A DNA stretch of 64,000 nucleotides. Origin: Maniola hyperantus. Its lineage: Eukaryota; Arthropoda; Insecta; Lepidoptera; Nymphalidae. The stretch covers positions 8,242,666 through 8,306,665 of the forward strand of contig NC_048557.2 of NCBI RefSeq assembly GCF_902806685.2, read 5' to 3'. A program made the translations under genes and the position numbers. Shown piece by piece: positions 21,461 through 32,070 of this stretch (its first letter is position 1; each line of letters opens with the position of its first letter). The notes under the pieces are model-generated. The model saw nothing but the letters and a program-made list of their open reading frames with translations, ran no database searches and was not told the DNA's origin.

Positions 21461-21915
21461 TAAGAAATTGAACACAATCGAGCCATGGTAGTAATAATTC
21501 TATAGGTACCTACTAACCAATACTGACTAACAAAATGTAACTCATAAACTAATTATTTTACTTAAAACAACTTATCACTTAAATTAAAGCTTAAATGTTT
21601 TATATAAAATCAATTAAAATCACTAAAGCAAAAATTCACTCCGAATTCGATAGCTCTCACATAACTTTATATTTGACAAGTGGATTCGAGCTTTGAGATG
21701 ACGTAATTCGACAATCGAAGCTCGATCGAACCAAGAAATGGCGTTAGAGAATACCACTTGTGCCTCATTTATCCTGACCAAGTAGTTTATCTCACCGCCG
21801 CATTCGTCAATGCGGCACCACCTGTACTATCGAGTTTTACAGAATACAAATGATCAAACTCATCGCGAATTCACTAGTCGAATTACGAAAAATGCTTTAC
21901 AGAATAGCCCTGCAG

Positions 21916-22160
21916 CTGTGGATTCAAAAACCGATATCAATTTCGAATGAATGTGTAAATAAAATACATGTCTTTTTAGTAATTTATCTTCTTATCCATA
22001 TTATTGTGATATTATGTTGTTTACTTACTTGTTAATTACACATAATATTACTATGTTGTTTACAACCGATAGTACCTTTAAACACATTTTTAGCGTTCCG
22101 AACCAGTGGTAAATTAAAACTACCTGACTATTCATAAACACTTGTAAAAAGTTTACATGA
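21916..22160. other. AT-rich intergenic stretch
   Basis: Nothing was recognised in it. Confidence 0.35.
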
Positions 22161-22162
22161 AT

Positions 22163-22196
22163 AATTTTTTATTTATTTATTTATTTATTATTTATT
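22163..22196 (+). repeat. (TTTA)n microsatellite
   Basis: A TTTATTTATTTATTTATTA run directly precedes the family K copy. Confidence 0.85.
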
Positions 22197-22198
22197 TA

Positions 22199-22657
22199 GG
22201 GTTCCGTACCTCAAAAGGAAAAAGGAACCCTTATAGGATCACTTCTCTGTCTAACTGTCTGTCCGTCTGTCGTTACTGTCAAGAAAACCTATAGGGTACT
22301 CCCTGTTGACCTAGAATTATGAAATTTGGCAGGTAGGTAGGTTTTATAGCAGACATTAGGGGGAAAATCTGAGTACCGTGAATTTGTGGTTACATCACAA
22401 AAAATAAAGTAAAATGTGTTAATAACAAAATAATTATTTTTTATTTTTTATTAATTGTTATTTTCAACTTTTAAAGGTAAGATTACTATACCAAATGGGG
22501 TATCATATGAAAGGGCTCTAACTGTACATTCTAAAACAGATTTTTATTTATTTTTATGCATAATAGTTTTTGATTTATCGTGCCAAAATGTCGAAAAACA
22601 TACCCGAATACGGAATCCTCGGTGCGCGAGTCTGTCTCGCACCTGGCCGGTTTTTTT
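22199..22657 (+). repeat. Dispersed repeat, family K (full length)
   Basis: Full copy from GGGTTCCGTACCTCAAAAGG to GCACCTGGCCGGTTTTTTT. It includes the middle block GGGTATCATATGAAAGGGCT that is deleted in the 51236 copy. The frames it contains are not host genes. Confidence 0.8.
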
Positions 22658-22659
22658 AG

Positions 22660-23550
22660 TCTGTTTTGCGACATTGATCCAGTCCGCCCGGCCTCACTCC
22701 AACCTTGCTGTAATATGTAAGGCGTCCTCATATTAAATTTTGAGCGCTGTCAATCGGTCCCAGCCGTTAATCCTTGGAAATTGGAAATTTATGCCCTCGC
22801 GTCATATTGGTCATATTACCTATATATTGCGTTCGATATAGCACCACATTTCTGACCAAATATGGCTCGTATAACAGTCAAGACGCTATTATAAATGGTT
22901 CGATTGCAGCATTTTAATTTATTTACGTGATCGTATTTATTTTGTTGTCAATTCTTTTCAGTTTTGTTTTTCTTTATCTTTATAAACTAAAAACATTATA
23001 CAAAAAAAGAACAGAATTTGTAATAAATCAAGCTGAAAAGATTTTAGATTAATGAATAATCAGGCACTTACCCATTCATAATCTATTACCAATTATTAAA
23101 AAACATACCAAATAGTAGATAGATAGTCGTTACAGTACAACTGCGATAGACCTCTAGGTATTTATTAGAAAAAGAAAACCGATTTGGAAGAAGTAGTAAA
23201 TGCTATTCAATCAACGAAAAGAGCACAATTAATTGGCGTGCAGGTCATAGAGAAGCAAGCGCACAGAAGCACTGCTTACCCTAGATGTAACTCGTATGAT
23301 TAATTCATAACTAATGTTCAAACATACCAACTGAAATATTACGTAAGGTTCGGGACAAATAAACTCTTGTCCTTGCAGCCACCTCTGGCGAACGGGAGAT
23401 GAACGTAAAAGTTTTATGCGCGAGTAAATAAAAGCAAAACTAGAATACTTTACGAGCTAAGTGAAATGTACGACAGACTGGGAAAATAAACTGCGCCGTT
23501 GCGACGTCGTACTTTTGTGTTCTACGATTTCTACTGCCATTTCTTTGACC
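22660..23550. other. Intergenic, nothing recognised
   Basis: About 0.9 kb without a supportable gene or repeat. Confidence 0.4.
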
Positions 23551-23733
23551 CAATAAAGGAATAAGTCCTGCAAATTGCTATTGCGCTGGAACCATGTCTC
23601 ATTAACGTCGAAATGACGTCGTTTTGACGTCAGCCGAAATAAAAATATACCATCCGCTCGAAACTTCAGTCTAGTGCTGACGTCACTAAAATGGCGGCCA
23701 CGCGCATTAGCAATTTGCAGGATTTATATAAGT
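23551..23733. repeat. Foldback element
   Basis: AATAAGTCCTGCAAATTGCT on the left is the complement of AGCAATTTGCAGGATTTAT on the right, with a GACGTC-rich interior (AACGTCGAAATGACGTCG, TGACGTCAG). It lies directly beside another foldback at 23802. Confidence 0.65.
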
Positions 23734-23801
23734 AAAAACTGCTCAAGTATGTGAGAAAGGTAGGGAAAGTAATAATCCAATTTGCTGGTCGTGAAGAACC
23801 A

Positions 23802-23970
23802 GCCCCCCAATTGTGTAAGAATAACCATTTCATGGCTATCGCAATCGTCAAGCAATTCTGCCATTTGATTGGTTGATTCGCTGTTTACATTTTTTCACAG
23901 CCAATCAAAGGGCAGAATTCTTGACGATTGCGATAGCCATGAAATGGTTATTCTTACACAATTGGGGGGC
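23802..23970. repeat. Long near-perfect hairpin element
   Basis: Arms of about 75 bp. GCCCCCCAATTGTGTAAGAA... on the left is matched by ...TTCTTACACAATTGGGGGGC on the right, including TTTCATGGCTATCGCAATCG against CGATTGCGATAGCCATGAAA. Only a few mismatches. The loop is short. Confidence 0.85.
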
Positions 23971-24291
23971 AGGTTTGAGCGACGTTTTTGCCAATCGCGC
24001 TGCCAACGGGCTACCTTGTGGATGACAAATGGATAATCGCATTTCCATAAATCATCCGCAGCGTGTCTTGTACCCGTACGAGTACACCCATTTATCACAC
24101 CCATGTCGATACTGTGACAGGATTCTTGTACTACCGGCTATCGGTCGGAGTGTTGCCAATATTATGATAGATTTTCAAATGAGTTTTTTTAAAGATGGTA
24201 GTTTGGTTTGGTGTTTGATCCTGTCTGGTAACTTCTGGTTTTTAATATTCAATCTCTTTGTAATCCGCTGATAACTAATCAGCAACATATA
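23971..24291. other. Intergenic, nothing recognised
   Basis: A plus-strand frame at 24029-24271 has no recognisable domain. No gene is called. Confidence 0.35.
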
Positions 24292-24497
24292 TTATATTAC
24301 TTCGTATGGACAGGATTATTGAACAAACAAAATGGCACCGACTCATTGGTGCTTATGCACCAATGCAACCTCAGTGATTTCAAACGGGTCGTTCATTAGT
24401 ATCTAACAGGTGGCGCTGATTTATTTGGTTTCTAAACCGTGAAAATTTTTGTTCGCTTGACCATATCTTGTCATTTATATCGATGACTTAGCAAAGT
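24292..24497 (+). repeat. Dispersed repeat, family E copy 1
   Basis: Inverted copy of 50205-50410. Shared blocks are ACTTCGTA, AACGGGTCGTTCATTAGTA, GGTGGCGCTGATTTATTTGG and AAACCGTGAAAATTTTTGTTCG. Confidence 0.7.
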
Positions 24498-24559
24498 AGT
24501 ACTTTGCGGAAGCCCATGGAAGGCCACCAGGAATCACAAGCTTAATTCGCTAATAATCC

Positions 24560-24725
24560 GAGAAATATCTATATGGTACAATGTGCAGCGTGTGATATGC
24601 ACCGCTTGCCCTCCCACTATTGAAGAAACAACAAAAGCAAGGAGGTCGTTAACTATATCCATGCTAAAATCATGAAGGAGAACCAACAAACAAACACACT
24701 TTCGCATGTATAATATGGGTAGTTA
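24560..24725. repeat. Family J fragment followed by a LEP1-like end fragment
   Basis: ATGTGCAGCGTGTGATATGC and CACCGCTTGCC relate to 16440-16690. Then ACCAACAAACAAACACACTT and TCGCATGTATAATATGGG is the terminus of the LEP1-like B family on the minus strand. Confidence 0.45.
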
Positions 24726-25080
24726 TAATTTCCAACGTTACAAATTACAATACAATACACTCTATATAAATGTTTAACTATAATAAGAGTTCCACAACCA
24801 GTGCTCCTACGAAACTTATAAAATTGTAAGTTTTTCATTGCGTGACGTCATCCACAGCGGGCTTCCCTGTTCTGAGTCAGGGGGTCTCTCTGTGGGGGCC
24901 TAAAGTCATATATTTAGAGTTAGATAATTTTCTTTGGTGACTAAAACTTGGCACGGCTACTGCTAGATATTTCGCCCTTTTGCTTGTAATATTTTACTTC
25001 CTATGACTTTGTTTATGATATTTAGATATATTTTATGGTTGACTAAAAGAGATACTTAAAAGGTTTTTGAGATTAACTAA
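24726..25080. other. AT-rich intergenic stretch, nothing recognised
   Basis: No gene or repeat was identified. Confidence 0.35.
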
Positions 25081-25301
25081 TCTATATTATAATATATAAA
25101 AGAAAAAGGTGACTGATCTATCAACGCACAGCTCAAATTACTGGATGAATCGGGCTGAAATTTAGCATGCAGATAGCTATTATGACGTACTTGATAGGTA
25201 TCCGCTAAGAAAGGATTTTTGAAAATCAACCCCTAAGGTGGTGAAATAGGGGTTTAAAATTTGTGTAGTCCACGCGGACGAAGTCGCGAGCATAAGCTAG
25301 T
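25081..25301 (+). mobile_element. LEP1/Helitron-like element, family A
   Basis: Copy with the (GACT)n block contracted to one unit: TCTATATTATAATATATAAAAG, then ATCTATCAACGCACAGCTCA, ending GAGCATAAGCTAGT. Confidence 0.8.
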
Positions 25302-25313
25302 GGATAGATAAGA

Positions 25314-25584
25314 ACAGTGATAGCCTAGTGGTTGACTCAGCATCTTATTCGGGTGTTCGATGCCGGACACGGACCTGTAAGTTTTGGATGTTATATGCGT
25401 TTTAAACAATAAAATATCACTTGTTTCAATGGTGAATGGAAACCTCTTGAAGAGATTTGCATGCCTGGGGGTTCTCCATGATGTTCTCAGAGATGTGTGA
25501 AGTCTGCTAATCCGCACTTCGACAGCGTTGTAGACTATGGCCAAAACCCTCACTCTGAGAGGAGACCCGTGCTATGTAATGAGC
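25314..25584 (+). mobile_element. tRNA-derived SINE (plus)
   Basis: Perfect A box TAGCCTAGTGG. B-box region GTGTTCGATGCC. Body with TATGCGTTTTAAACAATAAA, AATATCACTTGTTTCAATGG and TGTGTGAAGTCTGCTAATCC, ending near GAGAGGAGACCCGTGC. The 3' tail is missing. Confidence 0.8.
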
Positions 25585-25997
25585 CTATATCGGAATTATT
25601 TATTTTAAAATGTAACCGCGTTGAGTAATTTATTTTGTAGGTTTAGACTGTGGGCTTGGTGCAGTAAGTAAGGACAAGTATCTTTATTTATGTGTATTGA
25701 CTTAACCAGGAGATTCAACACAGCTCGCCGTTTCCTTAATTACGAACAGAACGACGAATTCGAATGGTATAAATTAAAAAGTAACCCGATTTGAATACTT
25801 GCCCCCGCTCGCTGGAAGTGATGTAAGTTTATTTTAAACGTTCCCAAAACGCAGTAAGTAAATACGACTATGTTGAGTCAGGGCGGCCCACGGACCACTT
25901 TGTCCTTAAAATCAGGACGGATAAGCGACATGTTGACAGACAAAAAGTCGCTATACGTAAGGGGTTCATTGATAAACTGTGTGCACAGCTGTTCACG
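25585..25997. other. Intergenic, nothing recognised
   Basis: No gene or repeat was identified. Confidence 0.35.
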
Positions 25998-26140
25998 GCG
26001 CGACATTTAGAGAACTTGTAACAAAACGGCAGGCGTCAAATTTTCCTATGTTTCTTTGATTTTACGTCACCCATAGCCTATCATTTGACATATCGTCGAT
26101 TCAGGATTAAACTGAGAGTTCCCTCACTCTGACTGTGGGT
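25998..26140 (+). repeat. Dispersed repeat, family G copy 3
   Basis: Same family as 436-640: GGCAGGCGTCAAATTTTCC, CATAGCCTATCATTTGACA, ATATCGTCGATTCAGGAT. Confidence 0.6.
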
Positions 26141-26735
26141 GATATCATATCGACAAAATAACCTTCGTAAATAAATTACGAGACCTTCGTAAATAATTAA
26201 AATAAAGGACGGGACTCGTTATATACATTAAAATATGTCGTTAAACCACGAAATAAGCTTAAAATCACTAGATTGGATAGTTTACGCTATTTTGTCTCGG
26301 TTTTAAATGGTTTGCTGTATTGCTGCAGGACGAAATCTTTGAAAGGAAAAGTCTTTAGTGTGCTCTTAGGCTTAGGTGGATGGTGATACCAAAATAATTC
26401 CAAGTAAATATATCCGTCGCGCTACTTTAGGACAAGTGCTTGTACGGTAGCGGCATATTTTGTTGTAATGCATTAAGCGTGTAAAAATACTTAACATTAG
26501 TCACTACACATGAGTTAATTTGAATTTAAATCATAATTTATTGTTTGTTAAGTGTACAAGTGCTATTATGTATAATTCGGTCCGATATTTTGAACGGCTA
26601 ATTGATATCCGAGACCCATTAAATGTCTGAAATGTGTACTCCGATAGATTTGGATGTACTACAAGATAAAGTTAAAAACTAAACCGACTACTCGCCGTGC
26701 GAGCATGAAGTGGGCCCGTCTTTTCGCGCCTCTAA
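26141..26735. other. Intergenic, nothing recognised
   Basis: No gene or repeat was identified. Confidence 0.35.
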
Positions 26736-26875
26736 GAACATTATGGAGAACTCTCAGGCGTGCAGGTTTCCTCACGATGTTTTCCTTAAAACGCACATAA
26801 CTCCGAAAAGTTAGATGCGCATGCCCGGGATCGAACCCCCGACGTCCGATGAGCAGGCGGATGCTCTGAGACACT
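26736..26875 (-). mobile_element. SINE fragment (minus)
   Basis: GAACATTATGGAGAACTCTC, CATAACTCCGAAAAGTTAG and the B box GGTTCGATCCC (minus). The A-box region is degraded. Confidence 0.7.
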
Positions 26876-27204
26876 AAATGTATGAAATGTCCATAGAGAT
26901 TTGGAAGTCTAGTGTCTACTAAAATACAAAACTCTACCTACAGTTTTTACTTGTATTGTGCTACTTTGCCCGGATAATGTAATATTATTCCACGAATCCC
27001 GGTGGATTTTCCCAAAATTGTCTGTAAGCGTTTGCCTACGTATAGAAGTCCTACAAGTTACCTTTGCTTCCAGATCGATAAGTCCGCCCGTCCGTCCGTT
27101 TAGTCTATGACTTGTTATGAGTAGACTTTGGTAGACGTGGTCAATTACATCACTCATCTTAGACTTGGCTAGTCGATTGGATGTTCTATAACAATAATTA
27201 TTTA
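26876..27204. other. Intergenic, nothing recognised
   Basis: No gene or repeat was identified. Confidence 0.35.
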
Positions 27205-27330
27205 GACGATGCCTGCGACTTCGTCCGCGTGAATTTACATTTTTTAAATCCCTTGGGAACTTTGATTTTCCGGAATAAAAAGTAGTCTATATTCGTCTTC
27301 GGGATGCAAGCTATTCAATATATTCTGGAC
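27205..27330 (-). mobile_element. LEP1-like fragment (minus)
   Basis: GATGCCTGCGACTTCGTCCG, TTTCCGGAATAAAAAGTAG and GGGATGCAAGCTAT are parts of the LEP1-like B family. Confidence 0.6.
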
Positions 27331-27697
27331 TGATAGTTTTCCTTGTAGAATTCGTAAATTATGATTTTTATTAGTTTATGTTGATGATATTTAATCTTTA
27401 AGTAATTGTACGTAGCTAGTTGTTATTGTACCTCGGTAACTCAGACACCTAATCAGGATTTTTACTAGTTCATGTTGAAAATGTTGGCATAGATATAATG
27501 TAGTTGTTATTGTATCTACTTCGGTATGCAGACGTGATGTCACATACATACTTTAGACATGAAGTCGTGACTCATTTGGCTGGCGGCACATGTACCCAAA
27601 AGTTGCTCAGAGTTACATGATCGTTTATCTCTGCCCTTTGCTTATCTGTACACGTACTGAGTACTCGTATATTTCATAGGTAGGTACGAGAAAAATG
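27331..27697. other. Intergenic; two short direct repeats
   Basis: AGTTTATGTTGA and AGTTCATGTTGA, each followed by TAGTTGTTATTGTA, form a diverged direct repeat at about 27370-27540. Nothing else was recognised. Confidence 0.35.
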
Positions 27698-28110
27698 TCA
27701 CCATCAACCCATAGCCGGCTCACTACCTACTGAGCACAGGTCTCTTCTCAGAATGAGAAGGCTTTGTCCATAGTGTAATGTAAAATGTAAAACGTTACAG
27801 AACAACAACTTTCTGCAATAATTGATTTGTGCTTGTGCACTAATGTATTAATTTACTTTTTAGATAACCGAGGGAGAGGGCTAGGCTATCCTTAACACAG
27901 ATCTAAAAATCTAGCTAGGATAGCCAGTTCTTGATCTTGTAACATTCTTAATATTGTATATGCTTATTCCAACAAGCACGCAAATTGTTCAAGATCAAAT
28001 CCATGTATGTGTGTAACTAGATGATTAAAAAATAAACGTTTTATTTATTTATTTATTTATTTATTATATAGTCCATCACGCTGGCCAAGCGCGGATTGGC
28101 TGACTTACAT
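27698..28110 (-). mobile_element. SINE (minus) split by a later insertion
   Basis: 27698-27778 is the SINE tail-proximal part (CACCATCAACCCATAGCCGG ... GGCTTTGTCCATAG). 28067-28110 resumes at the next SINE word (CATCACGCTGGCCAAGCGCG). The inserted piece, about 27779-28066, ends in ATAAACG and a (TTTA)n run and is flanked by ATAGT on both sides. It contains TAGGCTATCC/GGATAGCC inverted words. It looks like a 5'-truncated retroelement 3' end. Confidence 0.65.
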
Positions 28111-28790
28111 TGTAGCCAATAGTGAGCGAGCATCAAACAATCAGAGATGATTGCGATCGTGACATTGTAGCTGTCGTTCTACCGCAATCGAGCCACTAAA
28201 TACTGATCACGTCACTATTCTGTTCTCAGAACTATTTCCTGCGTTATATAACAAAAACAAGCGTAAATGCTTATGACAATTGACAATCGCATGCCGCGTG
28301 TCAGTTGCAGCCTCCAGCATGGACATAACAAATAGACCGACTATCTGTAACTTTCCTACCTTACTGGCCGTGTTATTCCCTCTGACTATATTGTACCTAT
28401 CCTTCCATCTTTCTTGTGCGTTGTCAACTACAAAAAAAAAACATACCTACTACGAGTAATGTGATAGTCAAATAAAACCAATGGGATGCTGTCAATACAT
28501 TACATAAATATCACTGTAAATGATCAGGTACCAGTCGATTACCATTTATCTTTCGCCAACATCTGTTAGCTCAAAACCTATTTGTGGTTTTGTCATCCAA
28601 CCGAATAAAGCGAATGCAATAATTTAACAAGCAGTAGCTAGAATCATTTAGATTTACGCAGAAACGCAACGCGTTAACTATTTCCTCATTCGCGTTGTTG
28701 ACGCCAACGGAAATGGCAACTTGGTGTATTGCATATCTTTTGTTATTGACTAACCTCAAGGGGAAAATATAAGGCAGGGTGACATGTTGT
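28111..28790. other. Intergenic, nothing recognised
   Basis: The minus-strand frame 28571-28759 (MRLVNNKRYAIHQVAISVGV) has no recognised family. I leave it uncalled. Confidence 0.35.
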
Positions 28791-28940
28791 TCACGACTTC
28801 GATCACGCAGAAATTCTGTTTTCCTGATGGATTAAGGTGGAAGACACGGTCTGCCCGCGAAATTCAAATTTAATTTGGTTTTTCGCAATTTGTAAACTAA
28901 TACGACAAAGTAGGCTTGTAGTTATGGCATTCAAATTGAG

Positions 28941-29133
28941 CCCCTAGCAATATCATCTTCACAGGTTTATATAAAAATCTTTACTTGAAAGTGTTCAGTT
29001 TAAGAAATGAGTCAAAATAATGAGTTTGACGTGAGCTACTCACAAATTAGTCATTATTTTGACTAATTTCTTAAACTGGACACTTTTAAGTAAAGATTTT
29101 TATATAAACCTGTGAAGATGATATTGCTAGGGG
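28941..29133. repeat. Long hairpin element
   Basis: The left arm starts CCCCTAGCAATATCATCTTC and the right arm ends GAAGATGATATTGCTAGGGG. Arms of about 85 bp also pair AGTTTAAGAAATGAGTCAAA with TTTTGACTAATTTCTTAAAC. Confidence 0.85.
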
Positions 29134-29144
29134 CATCATCTAGT

Positions 29145-29276
29145 CCCTAACACTGGAATCCATAATCAAGATAGGGCTTCTTTATGCATTGCATTAAGGT
29201 TGAATATGACACGTGTCGTCTGAATGGTCCCCTAAAGAAGCCCCTATCTTAACTATGGATTCCAGTGTTAATAATT
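29145..29276. repeat. Second hairpin element directly adjacent
   Basis: AACACTGGAATCCATAATCA against the right arm ATGGATTCCAGTGTT, with AGATAGGGGCTTC-type words between. A partial relative is found at 62610-62670 in a Hipk intron. Confidence 0.7.
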
Positions 29277-29280
29277 GGTG

Positions 29281-29547
29281 GTATTTTTTATTACAATTTA
29301 GGTATACTGTTTTCCTTAGTTTGCTTGCAAGGTTTACAAGTAGATTCTCGCTTAAATGCGTAAGAGGAGGAGAGAGGATACGTGGCCCATACCTTGTTAC
29401 AGCAAACTGACAACAAAATCATGATACTAGTGGAAAATCTAACTCCACATGCTTTCCACATGGTCTAAAGCGCAGGGCAATTCGCGCCGCTTACGCGTTT
29501 CTCCGAGGTTTCTATGATTTGTTTATCTTTTAAGCAAACTAAGGAAA
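29281..29547. other. Intergenic, nothing recognised
   Basis: No gene or repeat was identified. Confidence 0.3.
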
Positions 29548-29665
29548 ACTTTTTTTTTTTAAACTAAGACTAGCGCTTGACTGCAATTAGATCTGCTGGC
29601 AAGTGATGATGCAGCCTAAGATGGAGCGCGCTTGTCTGGAAGATACTAAGTCTCTCTTGACTTGA
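29548..29665 (-). mobile_element. LINE 3'-end fragment (minus)
   Basis: Poly-T start, then GCGCTTGACTGCAATTAGAT, TGATGCAGCCTAAGATGGAG. The same family occurs at 43600-43850 and 56380-56450. Confidence 0.6.
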
Positions 29666-30086
29666 AGGTATCCATATTAAAATTGGAGTAAACTACACAA
29701 ACGCAGGGGGCGTTCTGCATGATAAATAGTTATTAAGGTGATATTTGTTGCCCGCACAAAAGAACAAGGCCGCGGTCGCGCGTCGCTCTCACGCGCGAGA
29801 AAGTTTGGATTGTTCGCGCGTTACCAATCTACCATTGCAGATCTCATCGAGGGATTGAGGGTGATGTTTATCATACATATTGCAATTTGTAAAAGAAGGA
29901 CAGTGTAATTGTGGAGTTTCGCAATTATTGCGTAGGTAATTCCATAGTATCTACTATCCAATCCATCGGGCCTGATCTGATACACTCTCTCTAAGCTTTC
30001 ACGGATCATGGCAAACTCGGCATCCAATAAATAAAATGGCTGAGGTCTACGACAACGCACGACGGTTACCGTATAAAAGGAATGAG
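29666..30086. other. Intergenic, nothing recognised
   Basis: The minus frame 29821-30060 has no recognisable domain. Confidence 0.35.
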
Positions 30087-30311
30087 AATAGAGAGTAACT
30101 ACTGACCCAGTGTCCAGTGGCTACGTCTCAATGTCTATGTCAACAGTGCCAGCTAGAGCATAAGCAATGACTAGAAGAAGAGAAGGGAACTATGAGAGAG
30201 GGAATAGAGAGTGCTCACCCTGTGGTTGCGTCTCGAATTCTGTGTCAAAGTGCCGACCAGAGCCGGCCTGCAATAGCCAGCAGAGTTGAAGAGAACTACG
30301 AGAGTGAGATA
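30087..30311. repeat. Diverged tandem duplication of about 110 bp
   Basis: Two units, each beginning AATAGAGAGT, with TACGTCTCAATGTCTATGTCA versus TGCGTCTCGAATTCTGTGTCA, then AGTGCC and GAGAACTACGAGAG-like ends. Confidence 0.6.
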
Positions 30312-30369
30312 ATAGCTCTCTCTCCGGCGGTAGTGAAGGTGACACGATGGAGATATTTAGGTTTCCTTA

Positions 30370-30564
30370 CCCGAAGTGTGGCGTCTTTCTTTCAGCTGGC
30401 TATATCTCATGAACTGTAATAGGTAGAAAGTTGAAATTTTCACCATTTTCAAGATGGTGGATGGCCGCCATGGAATTAAAAAAAAAATTTAAAAGTAGAT
30501 ATCGTGCACAATGGTACGGAACCATTCATGTGCGAGTCCGACTCGCATTTGATCGGTTTTTTCT
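30370..30564 (+). repeat. Family K2 copy
   Basis: CTCATGAACTGTAATAGGTA, GGATGGCCGCCATGGAATTA, AATGGTACGGAACCATTCAT, GTGCGAGTCCGACTCGCATT and a poly-T end. Confidence 0.7.
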
Positions 30565-31806
30565 CATTTTACGCCCCGCTTTCGAGCGCATATCATGCGG
30601 TTACTGCTTGGCTTCAAAATAAAGGAAAAATACTAAATTCATTAGGATTTCAAAGCATACGTTATACGGGGTCAGCCGCTCGGCGGGGTGAACGACCGGT
30701 CCCTTTAAGCGACCTGGATGGCACGCGAGTGATCCTTGACATGCTAGCGCCGTGTCTCCACTCGCAATCGCAACTCGACTGGCTACATAGTACAAAAATA
30801 CCTTCACTCGATGCTAATTGAGTTAATCCAAGCTTGATCTAGGTCTCCAACAGATTTTTTTCAAGATAAAATATACGTCGACACCCACCAACCAGTGTAA
30901 TAAAACTAGTTTCACGATTATTTACTTTAAAATAGGTACTACTCAAAAATATATCAAATTGAACTACATACCTACAGGAGTATCATATTTATACTCGTGT
31001 AATGTAGTTGAGCACTAAGAAAGGATTTTTGAAAATTCGCCATCTAAGGGGTAAAATTAGGTAGCAACTAAAAATTCGTCCCTTCGTAGTGTTTCGGTCG
31101 CACCAACTCTTTACACTTAGTTGGAAGGAAATGGTTAGTGCACGCAAAAAAAATTGTACAATCTGAAGTTGCAACATTGCTGTTTGCTCAGATCATAGAC
31201 GCGGATTTGAGCGAGATTCTTGAGCGATAAAATAATCGATAGATCGATAGTTAGTCGCTTCCCGGCGGTGCAGGTGGGACAAGTGCCTTAGAGTCTACTA
31301 TAAATTACTTAAGTCGATGAAAATTTTAATATTCTCAGAATTTTTTTAAAACTTATCCATGCGAATAAACGTTCCAACAGTATAAAAAGGTCTTAAACCT
31401 TTTTAAAAAACGCAAACCGCGCCGGGTCACTCAGTAGTGACCTGTTTCTCAGTAGCGGGCTCTTGACATGCCGTCGACAGCGCGACACTGCGTCCTGAAT
31501 GCCACGCCGCCGACATCTTGAGACGTAAGATATAACTGCTCTATAATTGACACACGAGAAAATTATGCCAGGAAAGTAAAGCCAGATTTACGTTTACGTC
31601 TAGACCATCTAGACTGGAGGATCATGATAGACATGTCAACTTTAACAAGGCTTGCTGCAAGCCTTACGGCAATTACGCACTGCACTTCCGTCATCCGAGT
31701 TCTATCCGTCATCCGTGAGAATACCAGCGATTATCTACGACATAAGTCAAGCTCCCATACAAAACAAAAAGAAACGTTTTTTTCACGGACTCTGGTCGGA
31801 TGAGTC
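30565..31806. other. Intergenic, nothing firmly recognised
   Basis: There is a somewhat GC-rich island at 30660-30780 and another at 31400-31520. The latter has a TATAAAAAGG word at 31381 upstream. No open frame with a domain and no splice chain was found, so neither is called as a gene or promoter. Confidence 0.35.
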
Positions 31807-31945
31807 CATACACGATCAAGTTAACCATCAAGTTTGCAGCGGACTTGAAGCGGCGTGCAGTCTACTGATAAGTCATACACCGCCAAGTTTCCTGGACGCC
31901 GCTTCAAGTCTGCTCCAAAGTTGACAGTAAACTTAATCATGTATG
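31807..31945. repeat. Foldback element
   Basis: CATACACGATCAAGTTAACC...GCGGACTTGAAGCGGCG pairs with CGCCGCTTCAAGTCTGC...ACTTAATCATGTATG. Arms of about 48 bp. The open frame 31652-31924 runs through it and is judged spurious. Confidence 0.75.
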
Positions 31946-32070
31946 GCCAGCATGGTCGCTTCAAGTTAAGCGTATAAGAGCATGCTATTGCCATCAACAT
32001 TTACTGGCGGGACATACTCAAGAGCAAGATGCGTGATATGTGAACAACGCGAATCGACGTTTGGTATTAC

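Larger units (their letters stand above)
19081..21912 (+). mobile_element. Harbinger-like DNA transposon, non-autonomous (carries only the SANT/Myb-like gene)
   Basis: Terminal inverted repeats CAGGGCTATTC (19081-19091) and GAATAGCCCTG (21902-21912) are flanked on both sides by CAG, matching the 3-bp target duplication of the Harbinger/PIF superfamily. The ends carry subterminal repeats (for example GAAGTGAAGTGAGTT). The interior holds a spliced gene for the accessory DNA-binding protein. I found no DDE transposase. An RTE 3' fragment is inserted at 21318-21460. Confidence 0.75.

Noticed and set aside
28571..28759. 62-codon minus-strand frame (MRLVNNKRYAIHQVAISVGV)
   Set aside because: Short, no family, no splice partners.
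31375..31520. TATAAAAAGG word followed by a GC-rich stretch with CACTCAGTAG and a GTAAGA donor-like site
   Set aside because: The distance to any initiator is wrong, the only ATG frame is 15 codons, and no downstream exon fits. Too weak to call a promoter.
31652..31924. 90-codon plus-strand open frame (MLQALRQLRTALPSSEF...)
   Set aside because: It runs through a foldback element (31807-31945), has no known domain, and no splice or promoter context.
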